Assembly: GCA_009760855.2 (NCBI GenBank)
Contig: WPIO01000564.1
Span: 1 to 25,287, forward strand
Direction: 5' to 3'
Length of the DNA stretch: 25,287 bases
Source: Cristatella mucedo
Lineage: Eukaryota; Bryozoa; Phylactolaemata; Cristatellidae
The notes below the pieces were generated by a model. The model saw nothing but the letters and a program-made list of their open reading frames with translations. It was not told the DNA's origin and did no database searches. Below are positions 1 to 9,900 of the stretch, one piece after another; the stretch's first letter is position 1; the number at the start of each line of letters is the position of its first letter. The position numbers were made by a program, and so were the translations under genes.

Positions 1-538
1 TTTTTTTGACAGGGATACCGCATCTAAGTTGGTCCATGCATTCGTGACATCCCGTCTTGACCTCTGTAACTCACTGCTTGCCGGTCAACCGGCCTATGCA
101 ATCAGGCGCTTACAGCTGGTGCAAAACTCTGCAGCTAGGCTTGTCTGTAGAAAGCACTGTATCGACTTCATGGTTTTCTCACTCATTTTCAGATTCTTTT
201 ACTTTGGCTCCAGCCTACCTACAAATCTACTGCCACACGATGCTAAATAAAATAAGTAAACAAATCCTAGATGATTAAACAGCCTCTTTTTGAATAGCCA
301 CAGAAGAGCCCATACAGCTGTCACCACCGCTTGCAGTGGCGATAAAGAATCGCCAACCACAGAACTCGAATCCATGACGATGGGACCGAGGTCGTGAAAG
401 CAACCACCTTACCTAGTGTGCCATCACGGCTCATCAAGCGCTAAGCATAGTACCAACCGCTTTTCGGAATCTAGCTGCTTACCTACATCTCATTTAAACT
501 TCAAATCTTTTAAAGACCGTGCCTTTACTTCGTATGTT

Positions 539-681
539 AATAATAATATTAAAAATAATTCACTTGATAAAGCGCCCTCAGAGAACCTAATATCTCTCTA
601 GGCGCTTTACATTTGCTGGAAAGTGAAATGCAATTGAATGGTAAGTAAAATCATGCTTGAAAAGCAAATGAAATGAATATA
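539..681 (-). mobile_element. Nested 5'-truncated L2 3' fragment with 5-bp target duplication
   Basis: A 143-bp piece containing only the 3' UTR end, hairpin (569-608) and AT-rich tail of family 1 lies backwards inside the larger + strand copy. It is flanked by ATGTT at 534-538 and 682-686. Leaving it out joins the codons for TSY and HKAWNSLP, which matches the uninterrupted relative at 4421-4445 (minus strand). The tail lies at the left end, as expected for a minus-strand target-primed insertion, and truncation at the 5' end is the normal outcome for LINEs. Confidence 0.85.
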
Positions 682-823
682 ATGTTCATAAAGCTTGGAA
701 TTCACTCCCGACTTACGTCAAGACCTTCCCTGACTCGACCACATTTAAAAAGAAACTAACAACTCACCTATTTATGGCAACTATTAGTGAGTTTCTGTGA
801 TTCTTCCTTTACATGCTTATGTG

Positions 824-878
824 TGCTGACCCTGTGCATGCTGCCACTTTCCACACTTGCATGCTGACCCTGTGCATG
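824..878 (+). repeat. Two-copy 17-bp repeat in the family-1 LINE 3' UTR
   Basis: The motif TGCTGACCCTGTGCATG occurs at 824-840 and again at 862-878, 38 bp apart. The minus-strand copy at 4240-4320 carries the same pair with a few changes, so the duplication is a feature of the family rather than of this insertion. Confidence 0.8.
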
Positions 879-953
879 TCGCCATGTTATTCTTGTTGTT
901 AATTGAGCATGCTACTGCTAACCATTAAATCATGCTTTTTTCGTACCAAATTT

Positions 954-1036
954 AAAGTGCCTAGAAAGAGATTGAGTTCTCTGAGGGCACTTTATCAAGT
1001 GTGTTATTATGATTATCATTATCATTATTATTATTA
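954..1036 (+). other. LINE 3' terminal hairpin and ATT-rich tail
   Basis: AAAGTGCC (954-961) pairs with GGCACTTT (986-993), and an inner AGAGA/TCTCT pairing narrows the loop. A run built from ATT, with GATTATC variants, follows to about 1036. In the L2-clade element UnaL2 a conserved 3' stem-loop is recognised by the element's own reverse transcriptase. The same stem recurs at 569-608, 4126-4165, 19108-19148 and 23524-23559, all on the minus strand. Confidence 0.75.
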
Positions 1037-1081
1037 CGAGTTATCTCTAATGAATTTACCCGGTTCCTTTCCAGCAACTCT

Positions 1082-1156
1082 AAACTGCCTAGAACCAGAT
1101 TTAGATCTCTTAGGGCGAAACGCAAACGAATTATTATGATTATAATAATCAGGGTT
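1082..1156 (+). mobile_element. Second, worn LINE 3' end
   Basis: Bases 1082-1120 match the hairpin region just upstream (AAACTGCCTAGAA, then TCTCTTAGGGCG) but the stem no longer pairs well. An ATTATTATGATTATAATAATC tail follows. It is either an older element that the first copy landed beside, or a duplicated 3' end of that copy. Bases 1037-1081 between them are unassigned. Confidence 0.6.
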
Positions 1157-1679
1157 AATTATTATTTCGAGCTTAGTGTAGCCTCCAAGTTTCGCCTGTC
1201 TAATGTCTTCTAGGGTGAACCTACTACGATTCAATGGCATGGTAGCAGCATTAAAACTTTTACCAACGAGATGTAGGGCAAGACACTGGTCATCAAGTGT
1301 TTACACCTTTGTAATCACGAACTAGGGTATTGACTTTCTGGACTCAACAACTGCCTAAAGCTCCAAGATTTATGAATAATTAAGTCATGTTTCAGAAATT
1401 AGGTGAGTTATTACCTTGCAAACCCAAGGTCCATGTGAGACTTCTTATATAGAACTCGCAAGACTGGCACATAATAGCTGCTTTGTAATGCAATTAAAAA
1501 GCTCACAATTCATTGCCATTAGTAGTGGTTCAGAAGGGTATAGAGTAGAAGGAATGCAAACTGAATTTTGATTTCAATTAAAAAATATATTTTGAGAGAT
1601 TGGTATCTATCTATGCAGTTTATTTGAATTCTCAGCTTTCAAGATTCGTGCATGGCAATTCAATCGTAGGTCGAAATTA
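1157..1679. other. Unassigned AT-rich spacer
   Basis: No reading frame with recognisable protein content, no RNA gene and no clear repeat was seen between the LINE tails and duplicated block A. Confidence 0.5.
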
Positions 1680-2070
1680 CTCTATACTGTGACTTCACAG
1701 CATCAGACTTTACTATTTACGGAAAGCATTGTTCCTGTTTACTTGACCAGGATTTGTACTGATCCGAGAAATGGTAAATGCAGCTCAACACATTTTGTAG
1801 TCAAGATTTTCAGAGATACTCTTCTCAAGGTCCCAGCTGTTTGTTTAAAACAGCCTAATACTTCAAGCCTGTGTGCGAAATTGAAGGGTGGAACAAAGCG
1901 CTCGCCCATCTGAGTAGTCTCAGCTCTGGTGCTGCAGCAAGCCGACACAGGCGCAACGTGTACCTCTTTCTTAGCAAGGGAGGTAACAATGGCGTCGGTA
2001 GTGCAGTTGTGGGAGCTTAATTCTGGGAAACACTCGAGGTACCAAACAGGGCATCTTAAGTCCTACGTGG

Positions 2071-3223
2071 CTACATCTCAGGCCAAGCTCTCCTGCACCC
2101 ACCGTTAAACCAATCGGCAAGATTCGCTTTAGCTGGCGTTGGCAGAAGCGTTCGGTCATGTATCGCAAGGCACAGTTTGCACAAGGCTTTTTCTAACTGA
2201 GCGTCCAGGCCTTCGTGTGCCACATATGTTTCTCTCCATCTATGATAGTAATTAAATGACTCCTGGCTGGACGAGACCACCTGAAGAAACGCGCCCAGGT
2301 CACGGAGTGTCGTAAAATTCTCGGCATGAATAAAGGAGTTGGGCGGTGCCACTGCTTTGTAGTAGCTCATAGGAGCACCCATCACGATCGGTATGGCTCC
2401 GCCCGGCGAGGCGAGTACCTTCCAAAACTTCTCAGTGACGTAATCAGGGCACAAACTATTCTCAAAAGCCAAGAAGAAGGCATAGCTGGAGCTAAGCTCC
2501 ATTTCACAGCCAGCGCCGTCATTAGGGCATGGTTTTAACCCCACGCAATTTCCGAATATATCAACCTGAACGAAGCTGGACAGCTTTCGACGTAGTTTAT
2601 TCTCTCGTCGTTTCATTTACTGACTAACCAATACGCGTACGGTTTTCTTTTCTTGAAGTCACCTTGCATGTTTTCTATTCGGTAAGGCGTCCTCGTCACC
2701 GGCTTATTGTTACCATAGGTAATCATCAGCTCGGAATCGTTGCTGTAAGTAATAGTTAGGTTGAATATCAAGTTGTAGTCATCTGAAATGCCAGCATTAA
2801 ACGGAGACTCAAGGTTGAAAAGAAACCAGTATTGATCTGGAGAACTCATTCTTGAAGGAAGATTATAGATACTGGTGTCACGGGCATGGAAAACTACAGC
2901 GCTGGCAAGACCTGCTTGTTCTTGTCACTGGTATAGATGCATGAGTGGCGGCCGCATGTGGAAGGAAACCTACTAAGCGGGAAACGATCGAAAGATTCTT
3001 CGAAAAATCCGGTCCAAAATAGAATTACTGTTGAAGAATGTGTTTCATTATCTGAGATTTAAATATTGTGGACAGACCCACCAACGATTTCAATCAAGTC
3101 GCTCAAGCTTCGTCTCTTTGATAAATAGAAGTAAATAATAAGCGTGAGTATGGTGATGGCTGTCGAAATCCGGCATATCTTCGGCAGGCTTTCAGCCTGA
3201 CTGGTTAGCGTTGGAGACTCCAT
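2071..3223 (-). pseudogene. GT10 alpha-1,3-fucosyltransferase, copy A (pseudogene)
   Basis: This is a relic of a Golgi type II enzyme that would move fucose from GDP-fucose onto GlcNAc-containing glycans. The start codon is the one homologous to copy B (complement of 3221-3223); a Met further upstream lies beyond the probable splice acceptor. Recognisable parts are a single membrane anchor (ILTLIIYFYL), the acceptor-side region (WFLFNLESP, FNLTITYSNDSE) and the GDP-fucose motif (FENSLCPDYVTEKFW). The frame has four lesions compared with copy B. They are a TAA at 3059-3061 where B has TCA, a one-base loss near 2920, a TGA at 2613-2615 where B has TGC, and a one-base loss near 2583-2586. A 3-bp deletion near 2945-2960 keeps frame. 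Over the last 150 residues only five differ from B, but in the 78 residues before the TGA about 17 differ. Expression as a full enzyme is not possible. Confidence 0.9.
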
Positions 3224-3250
3224 GCAGCAAGTGGTTCTAGTAATGGCGGC

Positions 3251-3268
3251 CTGAGAAAAAAGAAGTGC
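3251..3268 (-). other. Probable 3' splice acceptor before the fucosyltransferase start, copy A
   Basis: On the minus strand a pyrimidine run ends in CTTCTTTTTTCTCAG, 27 bases before the ATG. Copy B has an equivalent run ending in TTTTTGTCAG at the same place. This suggests that the 5' UTR was spliced and the coding part is a single exon. The matching donor was not located. Confidence 0.5.
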
Positions 3269-3699
3269 TTGCAATGTGAAGAGATCTTGTGCTTATATCA
3301 CGGTTCAGCATCACCACTCATAGCAGCTGCGTACACTTATTGTAAATTCTAAAGATGCAATAGTAATATGGTTCTGCAATGATAGTGATAAGAAGACACT
3401 TTTGTAGTGTGAAGTAAATCTCTTTCTTAGCCCCTAGCATGGGCTGCAAATGATACATGCCACTGCAACTGCCTAAGCATTTAAAAAGCAACTGATAAGT
3501 ACGGAGCAAATGGTTTGAGAAACAGATGGTTACTTGGCTTTTTTCCTTATTTTTATCTTAAAAGCGAGATATTGCCGTCTGCAGTAAGACTGGACGCTTA
3601 AGAATAGTTTTGCCTCAAATTGTAAAGTTTTTGAGAGGATAAGCAGAATGAACTCCGTCAAAATAGCCGGTAGTTCGATGCCAATCTTGGTTTGCAAGT
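3269..3699. other. Upstream region of copy A, no gene
   Basis: This stretch matches 22607-23055 of block B but carries no reading frame that I recognise. It probably holds the putative 5' UTR intron and the promoter side of the fucosyltransferase. No TATA box or other core promoter element could be defended. Confidence 0.4.
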
Positions 3700-4637
3700 A
3701 CAGAATTTCAGATACGTACGCACAAGCAAAAAGATGAGGGTCTAAATGTGAGTGACAAATCTTTGAGGTCGACATGCTCCTTAATGGAGAGCCAGTGTTG
3801 GTCAGTGAGTAGTGGTGTAATGTGGCAGGTGCAATGTTTACGACAGACAAGCCTAGCTGAGGAGTTTAGCATCATAGAGCACACACGTAAGACGAGCTTC
3901 GATATGTGAATTACAGAAGTCTTGATGAGATGTCGAAAATGCATGGATTCTCGGCGGTGTTATCCTTGTCTAAGCTGGCACTAATTTCTGCGATCGTATG
4001 TAGCTGAAAGTAGGCAGACTTAAATGAGGAGCTGATGTGGTCCCCTAATAAAATGTTACCTTTTTATCAGGATATCTAGATTTAGTGCGGATAATAATGA
4101 TAATCATAATAATGTTGTACTTGATAAAGCACCCTCAGAGAACTTAATCTCTTTCTAGGAGCTTTACATTTGCTGCCAAGTGAAATGCAATTGAATGGTA
4201 AGTAAAATCATGCTTGAAAATCAAACAAAATGAATAACATGGTTTGGGGTGACATGCACAGGGTCAGCATGCAAATGTGGTTAGTGGCAGCATGCACAGT
4301 GTCAGCACGCATAAGCACGTGAAGGACAAACCACAGGGACCCACTAAATGCTGTCCTAAATAGGTGTGTTTTTAAGTTTCTTTTAAATGTGGTCAGGTCA
4401 GGGGATGTTCTGACGCAGGTCGGGAGGGAGTTCCAGGCTTTGGGAGCATACGAACTAAATGCACGGTCTCCAAAGGACTTAAGGTTTGTAGAAGGTATTT
4501 CAAGACTGTCGGATTCCGAAAAGCGGGTGGTACGATGCTTGGCCTGATGGGGGAGTATGTCGGATACTACATGAGATATGCTTTCTGTAGCGAATTTGGA
4601 TACCAACGATTCCAATTTCTTAATAAGACTAGATTGT
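3700..4637 (-). mobile_element. Old L2 LINE relic in block A
   Basis: Read leftward, 3720-3880 encodes [30 protein letters not shown] and LSLTF. These are the family-1 motifs that follow the reverse transcriptase, and CAYVSEILYLQT follows in another frame. The upstream part (about 3900-4090 and 4561-4637) is too worn to read on its own, but aligns with 23270-23502, where TVTSAYFLLHTI and LDKDITTKLVE are readable. The relic is present in both A and B, so it is older than the duplication. It is split by the younger LINE at 4093-4560. Confidence 0.75.
4093..4560 (-). mobile_element. Younger L2 LINE insertion, family 1, with target duplication
   Basis: A 468-bp 5'-truncated element lies between CGGAT at 4088-4092 and CGGAT at 4561-4565. 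The matching place in block B (around 23425) has one uninterrupted CGGAT, so it is an empty site. Read leftward it encodes FGDRAFSSYAPKAWNSLPTC and TFKRNLKTHLF, followed by the 3' UTR with its duplicated motif, the hairpin (4126-4165) and a tail of ATT and GATTATC units at 4093-4115. The insertion happened after the A/B duplication. Confidence 0.9.
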
Positions 4638-4923
4638 ATCCTAACTATTAACGTGGGTTAATCAAATTTGAGAAATCTTGCTGAAATCCAAGTTCAAAAT
4701 TCAGCAACACATACTTAAAGAAGTTAAGAGCATTGTGTGTGCTGAAAATCAGGGAATTAACAAAGTACGCGTACAGCTGTTTGCAATCCAGATAAAAACT
4801 AAAGAATAGGTTGTGCTTTGCAATAAATTCGGAATTAAGAAACGTATTCCTTGTGAAGCGTAGATTTCAAGTATTACCGTGGGCATGCCAGACTTCCAAG
4901 GCTCCTTGGATGAATAGAAGTGG
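4638..4923. other. Unassigned spacer
   Basis: Homology to block B stops near 4637. No coding content or repeat was recognised before the microsatellite. Confidence 0.45.
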
Positions 4924-4997
4924 AAGAGAGATAGAGAGAGAGAAAGAGAGAAAATGTGTGTGTGATTGAGAGAGAGAGAGAGAGAGAGAGACAGAGA

Positions 4998-5066
<69 letters not shown>
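4924..5066. repeat. (GA)n microsatellite, compound
   Basis: The run is mostly GA with interruptions (AGAAAGAG, ACAGAGAAGACAG) and a short TG run at about 4954-4963. The longest pure part is 5002-5066. Confidence 0.95.
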
Positions 5067-5069
<3 letters not shown>

Positions 5070-5509
5070 AATTGGGATAGCCAGTCGATCAAGCGCAAAT
5101 TCTCCTGGTGCTCCATCTAGTTACCTTCCTACCATAGCGCCCGGTGATGTACACCGATCTGACTTGGGGCTATTGAGAGGGGGGCTTTATTGGACAGTGC
5201 TCATCAGGGTGGCTGAGCATAATTTTGCAGGTGGTTAGCAGCACCCGAGATTCCAGAATCAAACGAACACTGGCAAAATACGCCAGCACGAAGCACCAGT
5301 CAAAGTTTGTTTTTTCCGGGCTTTATTATGCATGAATAATTTGCATTCAGGAGTTTTAACATGCAGTTGCAGTTATATTTAAGTGGTAGAAAGCATTTAT
5401 TGCAGATTGCGTCTGTAGATTCGCTTTAGCCTCACATGGAAGCTGAACACCCACGTTATAAAAAAGTAAAAGTTGACAGATTTAACATCTCCATTTATAC
5501 AGAGGAAAG
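5067..5509. other. Unassigned spacer
   Basis: No coding content or RNA gene was recognised. Confidence 0.4.
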
Positions 5510-5725
5510 AGCTGTAGCGGCTGCACTACGCAGCGCTGGAAGTTAGAAGAATAATTGCTGTTTCGCCTGCCACTTTCACTGCAAACATACAGTATGGCGT
5601 AGTAAGGAGCCAACTACTGGTCGTCCAGTCGTCAGCTGCAGACCCATGCTACCGGCTGAGTCTGGTCCGACTGACTGCCCCACTCCTTTCCCCGGCTAGG
5701 GCAGCAGCCTGATCAACCGTCTAAT
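5510..5725 (+). repeat. Third, diverged copy of the C/D dispersed repeat
   Basis: Blocks such as CTACTGGTCGTCCAG, CAGCTGCAGACCCATGCT and AGCAGCCTGATCAACCGTCTA line up in order with 10920-11035 and 24505-24620. An upstream part (GCACTACGCAGCG and GAAGAATAAT) also lines up. Divergence is much greater than between C and D, so this is an older member of the same family. Confidence 0.5.
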
Positions 5726-6973
5726 GCAATGTCTCAAAAAAGCCTCGAAAACTAAGTGAGTGTTAGGCAGAGATTTTTCTGTACTATACTCAAAGCCGCA
5801 TGCAGCTTGCGGTGCGGATGACTACCGAAGATGACATCTGCTAATCTAACATTCAATTGCTGAATGAGGACATCATCCGGACATCCTAATTTCTTTATAA
5901 GAAAAACCTCAGGGACCGTACTTGGTTGGCTAGCCACCATCTGCCCTCTTCCTCGATATTATGCCCGGGTTTCAGCACACCATATTTCACAGATCCATCC
6001 TTCCTGTCATGAAAAAACCTCCGGAACGCCATCGAATCGATTTGCACCTTGCACCTAGGGCACAACATTTCTTCCAACCTTCTCAGTCTTCTCGTGTCCC
6101 GTGTAGAATGCTTCCACAGTCAGTTTCTTCCGAAGTGCTAACATCTGATCATATTTCGACATGTAAATGCTTGCTGACTGCTGGCAGCCTGATAGAATGA
6201 ACGATATGGCTGCTGCATAACATTTCAGGCACCTTACATTTTTTTACAGAGTTTCCACCTAACTATGGTATACGGTGCTGGGTCAACTGGTGCAACTGGT
6301 CATGCTCAGCTCAGAGCAAGAAGGCCAGCCGGTCTGGTTTCATACGTCCGAGTTCGGTTCTTGTGCTCTTGAAAGGCAGAGCCAATTCCCTAAATGTCCA
6401 ACTACCCGCTTGCAATTTTTGCACTGCCTCTGAATTCCACATTTTCTTCTAAACTTTAACTATCTCCGAAACTACTAATGGATGTTTTTCTTTCTCTCTA
6501 GTCGATCTCATCATAGTTTTTCTGTGACACCGGCCTTAGTCCAGAGGTTTCCCAGTTTAGTCCTTTCATGGTGATGCAAAATCCAAGCTTCACTACACTA
6601 GATTTAACAGGACATACTGTCTTAGTAACTTTCTAAACATTGTACTCCTCAACCATGTACCTAGTTGGGAGACCCAAATTGAAAGATATTCGACACAATG
6701 CATTCGGTTTTTTGAAGTATTCGGTTTACGTTGCCATTTTCGGATGTCACAGCTTACTTCCCACTCGAGTTGCTCCACCAGACTCAACGAATATATATAA
6801 ATCCAGAGTTGCCATTACAATCCTGGTAGTAGGCTGAACGGTAGCACAAGAAACACCCCATGCTTCTCTTGCAGACCACAGTATGCGTCAGTGGCTCAAA
6901 TCGTACTCCAGCAAACTTGCTAATATCTTTTCCGAGAAACCTATCTCCTAGATGGAACGAGTAATGTAATGTG
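5726..6973. other. Unassigned region, possible worn coding relic on the minus strand
   Basis: On the minus strand two frames give sentence-like peptides: RKKLTVEAFYTGHEKTEK at about 6080-6135, and IDSMAFRRFFHDRKDG with VKYGVLKPG at about 5960-6050. Neither was matched to a family I know, and stops and frame changes are frequent. It may be an old transposon or pseudogene fragment. No RNA gene was seen. Confidence 0.25.
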
Positions 6974-9900
6974 TCTCCGTCTGTAACTCCACAAAGTCAT
7001 AAAGACCGCGTTGGTCTTGACCAGAAGAGTTTTGTATAGCTCACTCACAGCCTAACCGGCGTTTGATACGCATTCGGTAGCCAACAGACTTCGTCTCACA
7101 CAACAAAGAAAACGTGGGAAGCATATCAGAGTCCGGAGAGCAGTTGAGGTAGTGATTAGCATAGAAGTAGCAGTTCAGGACCGCTAAAAAGGATGAGCCA
7201 TACCCGGCAGTAGGAGAGTAGTTGTCGTTTCGTAAGAATTGTGGAAGCAAGTGCCACAGTCTAGGACCTGCAGAGCTAAAGCTTCAATCGCCAACGGTCT
7301 TTACGTGTAGGAATGGGACAGCTAATTTGTTGTCCACACAGTACCTCAGGGCGCGAACAGGCTGAAACTGATGCAGCAGTTCAGCTAGGTACGAAGGAGC
7401 CAAGCCGTGGCGGGCCTTGTGCGTCAGCGTAAGAACTTTGCTCTGTATCCGTTGCTCAACCGGCAACCACCCTAGCTCTTTTAGTAAAGGAGAAGTGTGC
7501 TTAAACCGCTGGGACTTGAAGACCAGCCTTGCAGCCATTGTCACAGACCGCTGTAGTGGCATACTAGCTTTCTTTGGCAGCCCAGCCAAAAGGGAATTAT
7601 AACAATCAAGCTAAGACAGAACTTAAAAGCTAGTTAAATTGTTTACAAGCCACTGAGGGAGACAGCTCCTAATCTTGGATAGGGATCAGACGTGATGGCT
7701 AGCTGTAGAAGCAGTCATCTGAATGAAGCTTTTACAATTGAGGCAGCTGTCGAAAACGACACCTAAATTTCGAGCACATGGTGATAGTCGCACAATTGCA
7801 TCACCTATTGGAACAGCAAAGCCTTTTAATCCAGCCCACTCGCTTAGGGCGTCCTATGAGCAGCAGTTCGGTTGTATCATCATTTAATTTCAGAATGTTT
7901 TCCGACATCCAGGATCGAATATCGGCAAGGCAAGCATTCAGTTTCTCAGTTGTTGCAGCAGATTCCGACGATTTGAATGACAAATAAAGCTGAGTATTAT
8001 CGGCATGAAAGTGACATCCTATTCAATGGGTCGTAATCACTTTTTCCAGAGGTTGTGTATAAATGAAGAGCAGCAAGGAACCGAGTACAGACCCTTGAGG
8101 GACTCCACATATGACCCTTCTGGTGTGTGAGACCTGACCCCCACACGACACGTATTGAACACGATCAGACAAGTACGATTTAAACCACGCCAGTGCTTCA
8201 TCTGCCAGACCGATCGTTGTTCTCAATCAATCAAGCAGAACTTCGTGATCAATGGTGTCGAAGGCAGAAGACAGATCTTGCAAAGCTAGGGCAGTGAAAC
8301 TGCCGTCGTCGTTGCCACCTAAAATGTCATTGTTAACACTGAGAAGAGCAGTTTCAGTGGAGTGCTGCCTCTTGAACCCTGATTGAAATGTTTCTGATAT
8401 TCTATCATTTTCAATATTTCTACCAGCTGCTCTGCAACAATTTTTTCAAGAATCTTTGACAAGAAAGGCAGAAGGGAAACTGGGCGATAGTTTACAAGAA
8501 CTTCTGTATCTAATCCAGGTTTTTTAAGTATGGCTCGAACGATTGCCGATTTGAAGTACTTGAGGACGACCCAATTTCCCAGAGAAGCATTAAAAATCTT
8601 GGTTGTGGCAGGGCTAAGTTGGTCTGCCAGTGAAGACCACAGAGAGGAAGGTATAGGGTCTTCAGGAGACGAGCTCGTTTTGCTAGACCTTATTAAGGTA
8701 GCCACGTCGCATGCAGAAACGTTGGAGAACCTTTTAAGGAAGGTCACAGGTTGTGGAACAGCAATTGCTTTTGTCGGAGGGGCTTAATGGAGGCACGAAT
8801 GTGCGCCATCGTTTCAGTAAAGGAGGCTGAAAACCTTTCTGCTGAGCCCTTAGTATCTGGAGAGTCAGACCTCACAGCATTGGCCAGTAAATTGCTTACT
8901 GTCTTATAAATCTGTTCAGGGTCCGACTGGCAGGAATTCAGCTTTCAGATGAAAAATAGAAGCCTTGTTTTTTTAAGCTTCCGGGTGTAAACACAAAATG
9001 AGTCTTTGAAATTGACCAGATCTGCAACAGACCCCGATTTCTTGAAACCACGTCCAAGCCTGCGCTTAACCCGATACATCTTTAGGATTTTTTGTAAATT
9101 AAAAGGAATCTTCACGACTTTGAACACGGATAGAATTAATGCGAGCATGCTTGTCAAGAGCACTGGAGAGTGTCGTGTTCATCGCATCAGTGAGGGTATC
9201 GAGGCTGCCGGTCGAGTCTGAATGCGAATCAAAAAGACCTGCATCACAAACAGATGTCTAAAACGTGTCTATGTCAATGCTTTGTAAGTTACGTCGTTTG
9301 ACAAGTTCGACATTACCATGTACGTACAAGGGAGCAGGAACCGTTAACAAGACCGAACAATGGTGTGAGAGGGTGAGTGGGCCCACCACATGGTCAGTGG
9401 GGAGGACATCCTTAGTGATCACGAGATCTAGAATATGGCCACCGACGTGGGTGGTATAAATAACGTGTTCGACCAACCAAAATTCTCTAGACAGTCAAGA
9501 AATGAGCGGACCTGGCTGTTACTAGGGTTGTCAACGTGAATATTGAAGTCTCCTACAATCAGTAACGGCCTGTCACACACAAATACTTTAGCGAGGAACT
9601 CTGAAAACTTCTCTATAAACAAGTTTAGACAGCCAGAAGGAAGCCGGTATATCACAACAGTGAGAGGCATTGTCTTTTATGAAGACCTGATTGCAACCGA
9701 TTCAAATAATGGCCCATGCGAAAAACTGCACATCTTATAGCCAAACGATTCGCGAGAAACAATTGCAACCCCCTACCAACCTTGTGCTCCTCCCAAGGCT
9801 TTTAATGGGCGGTCCATCCATAAGTGGTATGCATAGCCCTCCAACCACAAAGCCTGCTTTCGCTAACCTGCCCCTCTCCAGAATCAACGAACGACTCTTG

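Larger units (their letters stand above)
1..1036 (+). mobile_element. L2-clade LINE, 3' part of ORF2 plus 3' UTR (family 1)
   Basis: This is the end of a non-LTR retrotransposon reading rightward; its 5' part lies outside the window. Positions 29-180 encode the post-reverse-transcriptase region ([28 protein letters not shown]). Positions 419-533 encode a stretch ending in FKDRAFTSY, and 692-798 encode the usual ORF2 C-terminus (WNSLPTYVKTFPDSTTFKK, then HLF and a TGA stop at 796-798). This order is typical of L2/CR1 ORF2 proteins. About 160 bases at 245-405 do not match the protein and are either an indel or decay. The 3' UTR follows, then a terminal hairpin (954-993) and an ATT-rich tail. 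The copy is dead: reading frames are broken and another LINE fragment sits inside it at 539-681. A minus-strand relative at 4093-4560 shares both the C-terminus and the 3' UTR. Confidence 0.85.
1680..4637. repeat. Duplicated block A (fucosyltransferase plus LINE relic)
   Basis: This block matches 21013-23502 in the same orientation, from ACTCTATAC at the left through the fucosyltransferase and its upstream region to ACTAGAT at the right. Without the 468-bp LINE at 4093-4560 and one copy of its target duplication, A is about 2.48 kb and B 2.49 kb. Match quality varies: it is very high over the catalytic half (about 2130-2480) and clearly lower on both sides. Confidence 0.9.

Noticed and set aside
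337-355. Small hairpin TGGCGA/TCGCCA as a regulatory structure
   Set aside because: A 6-bp stem is common by chance and it is not repeated elsewhere in the window.
3059-3274. Upstream Met at 3274 as the start of fucosyltransferase copy A
   Set aside because: It lies beyond the shared splice acceptor at 3251; the Met homologous to copy B is at 3223.
4208-4615. 135-codon minus-strand frame as a host gene
   Set aside because: It is a chimera: its first residues come from the old LINE relic and the rest is the inserted LINE, crossing the CGGAT junction by chance.
4874-5116. 80-codon frame over the (GA)n run
   Set aside because: It is simple repeat translated in frame, with no protein content outside the repeat.
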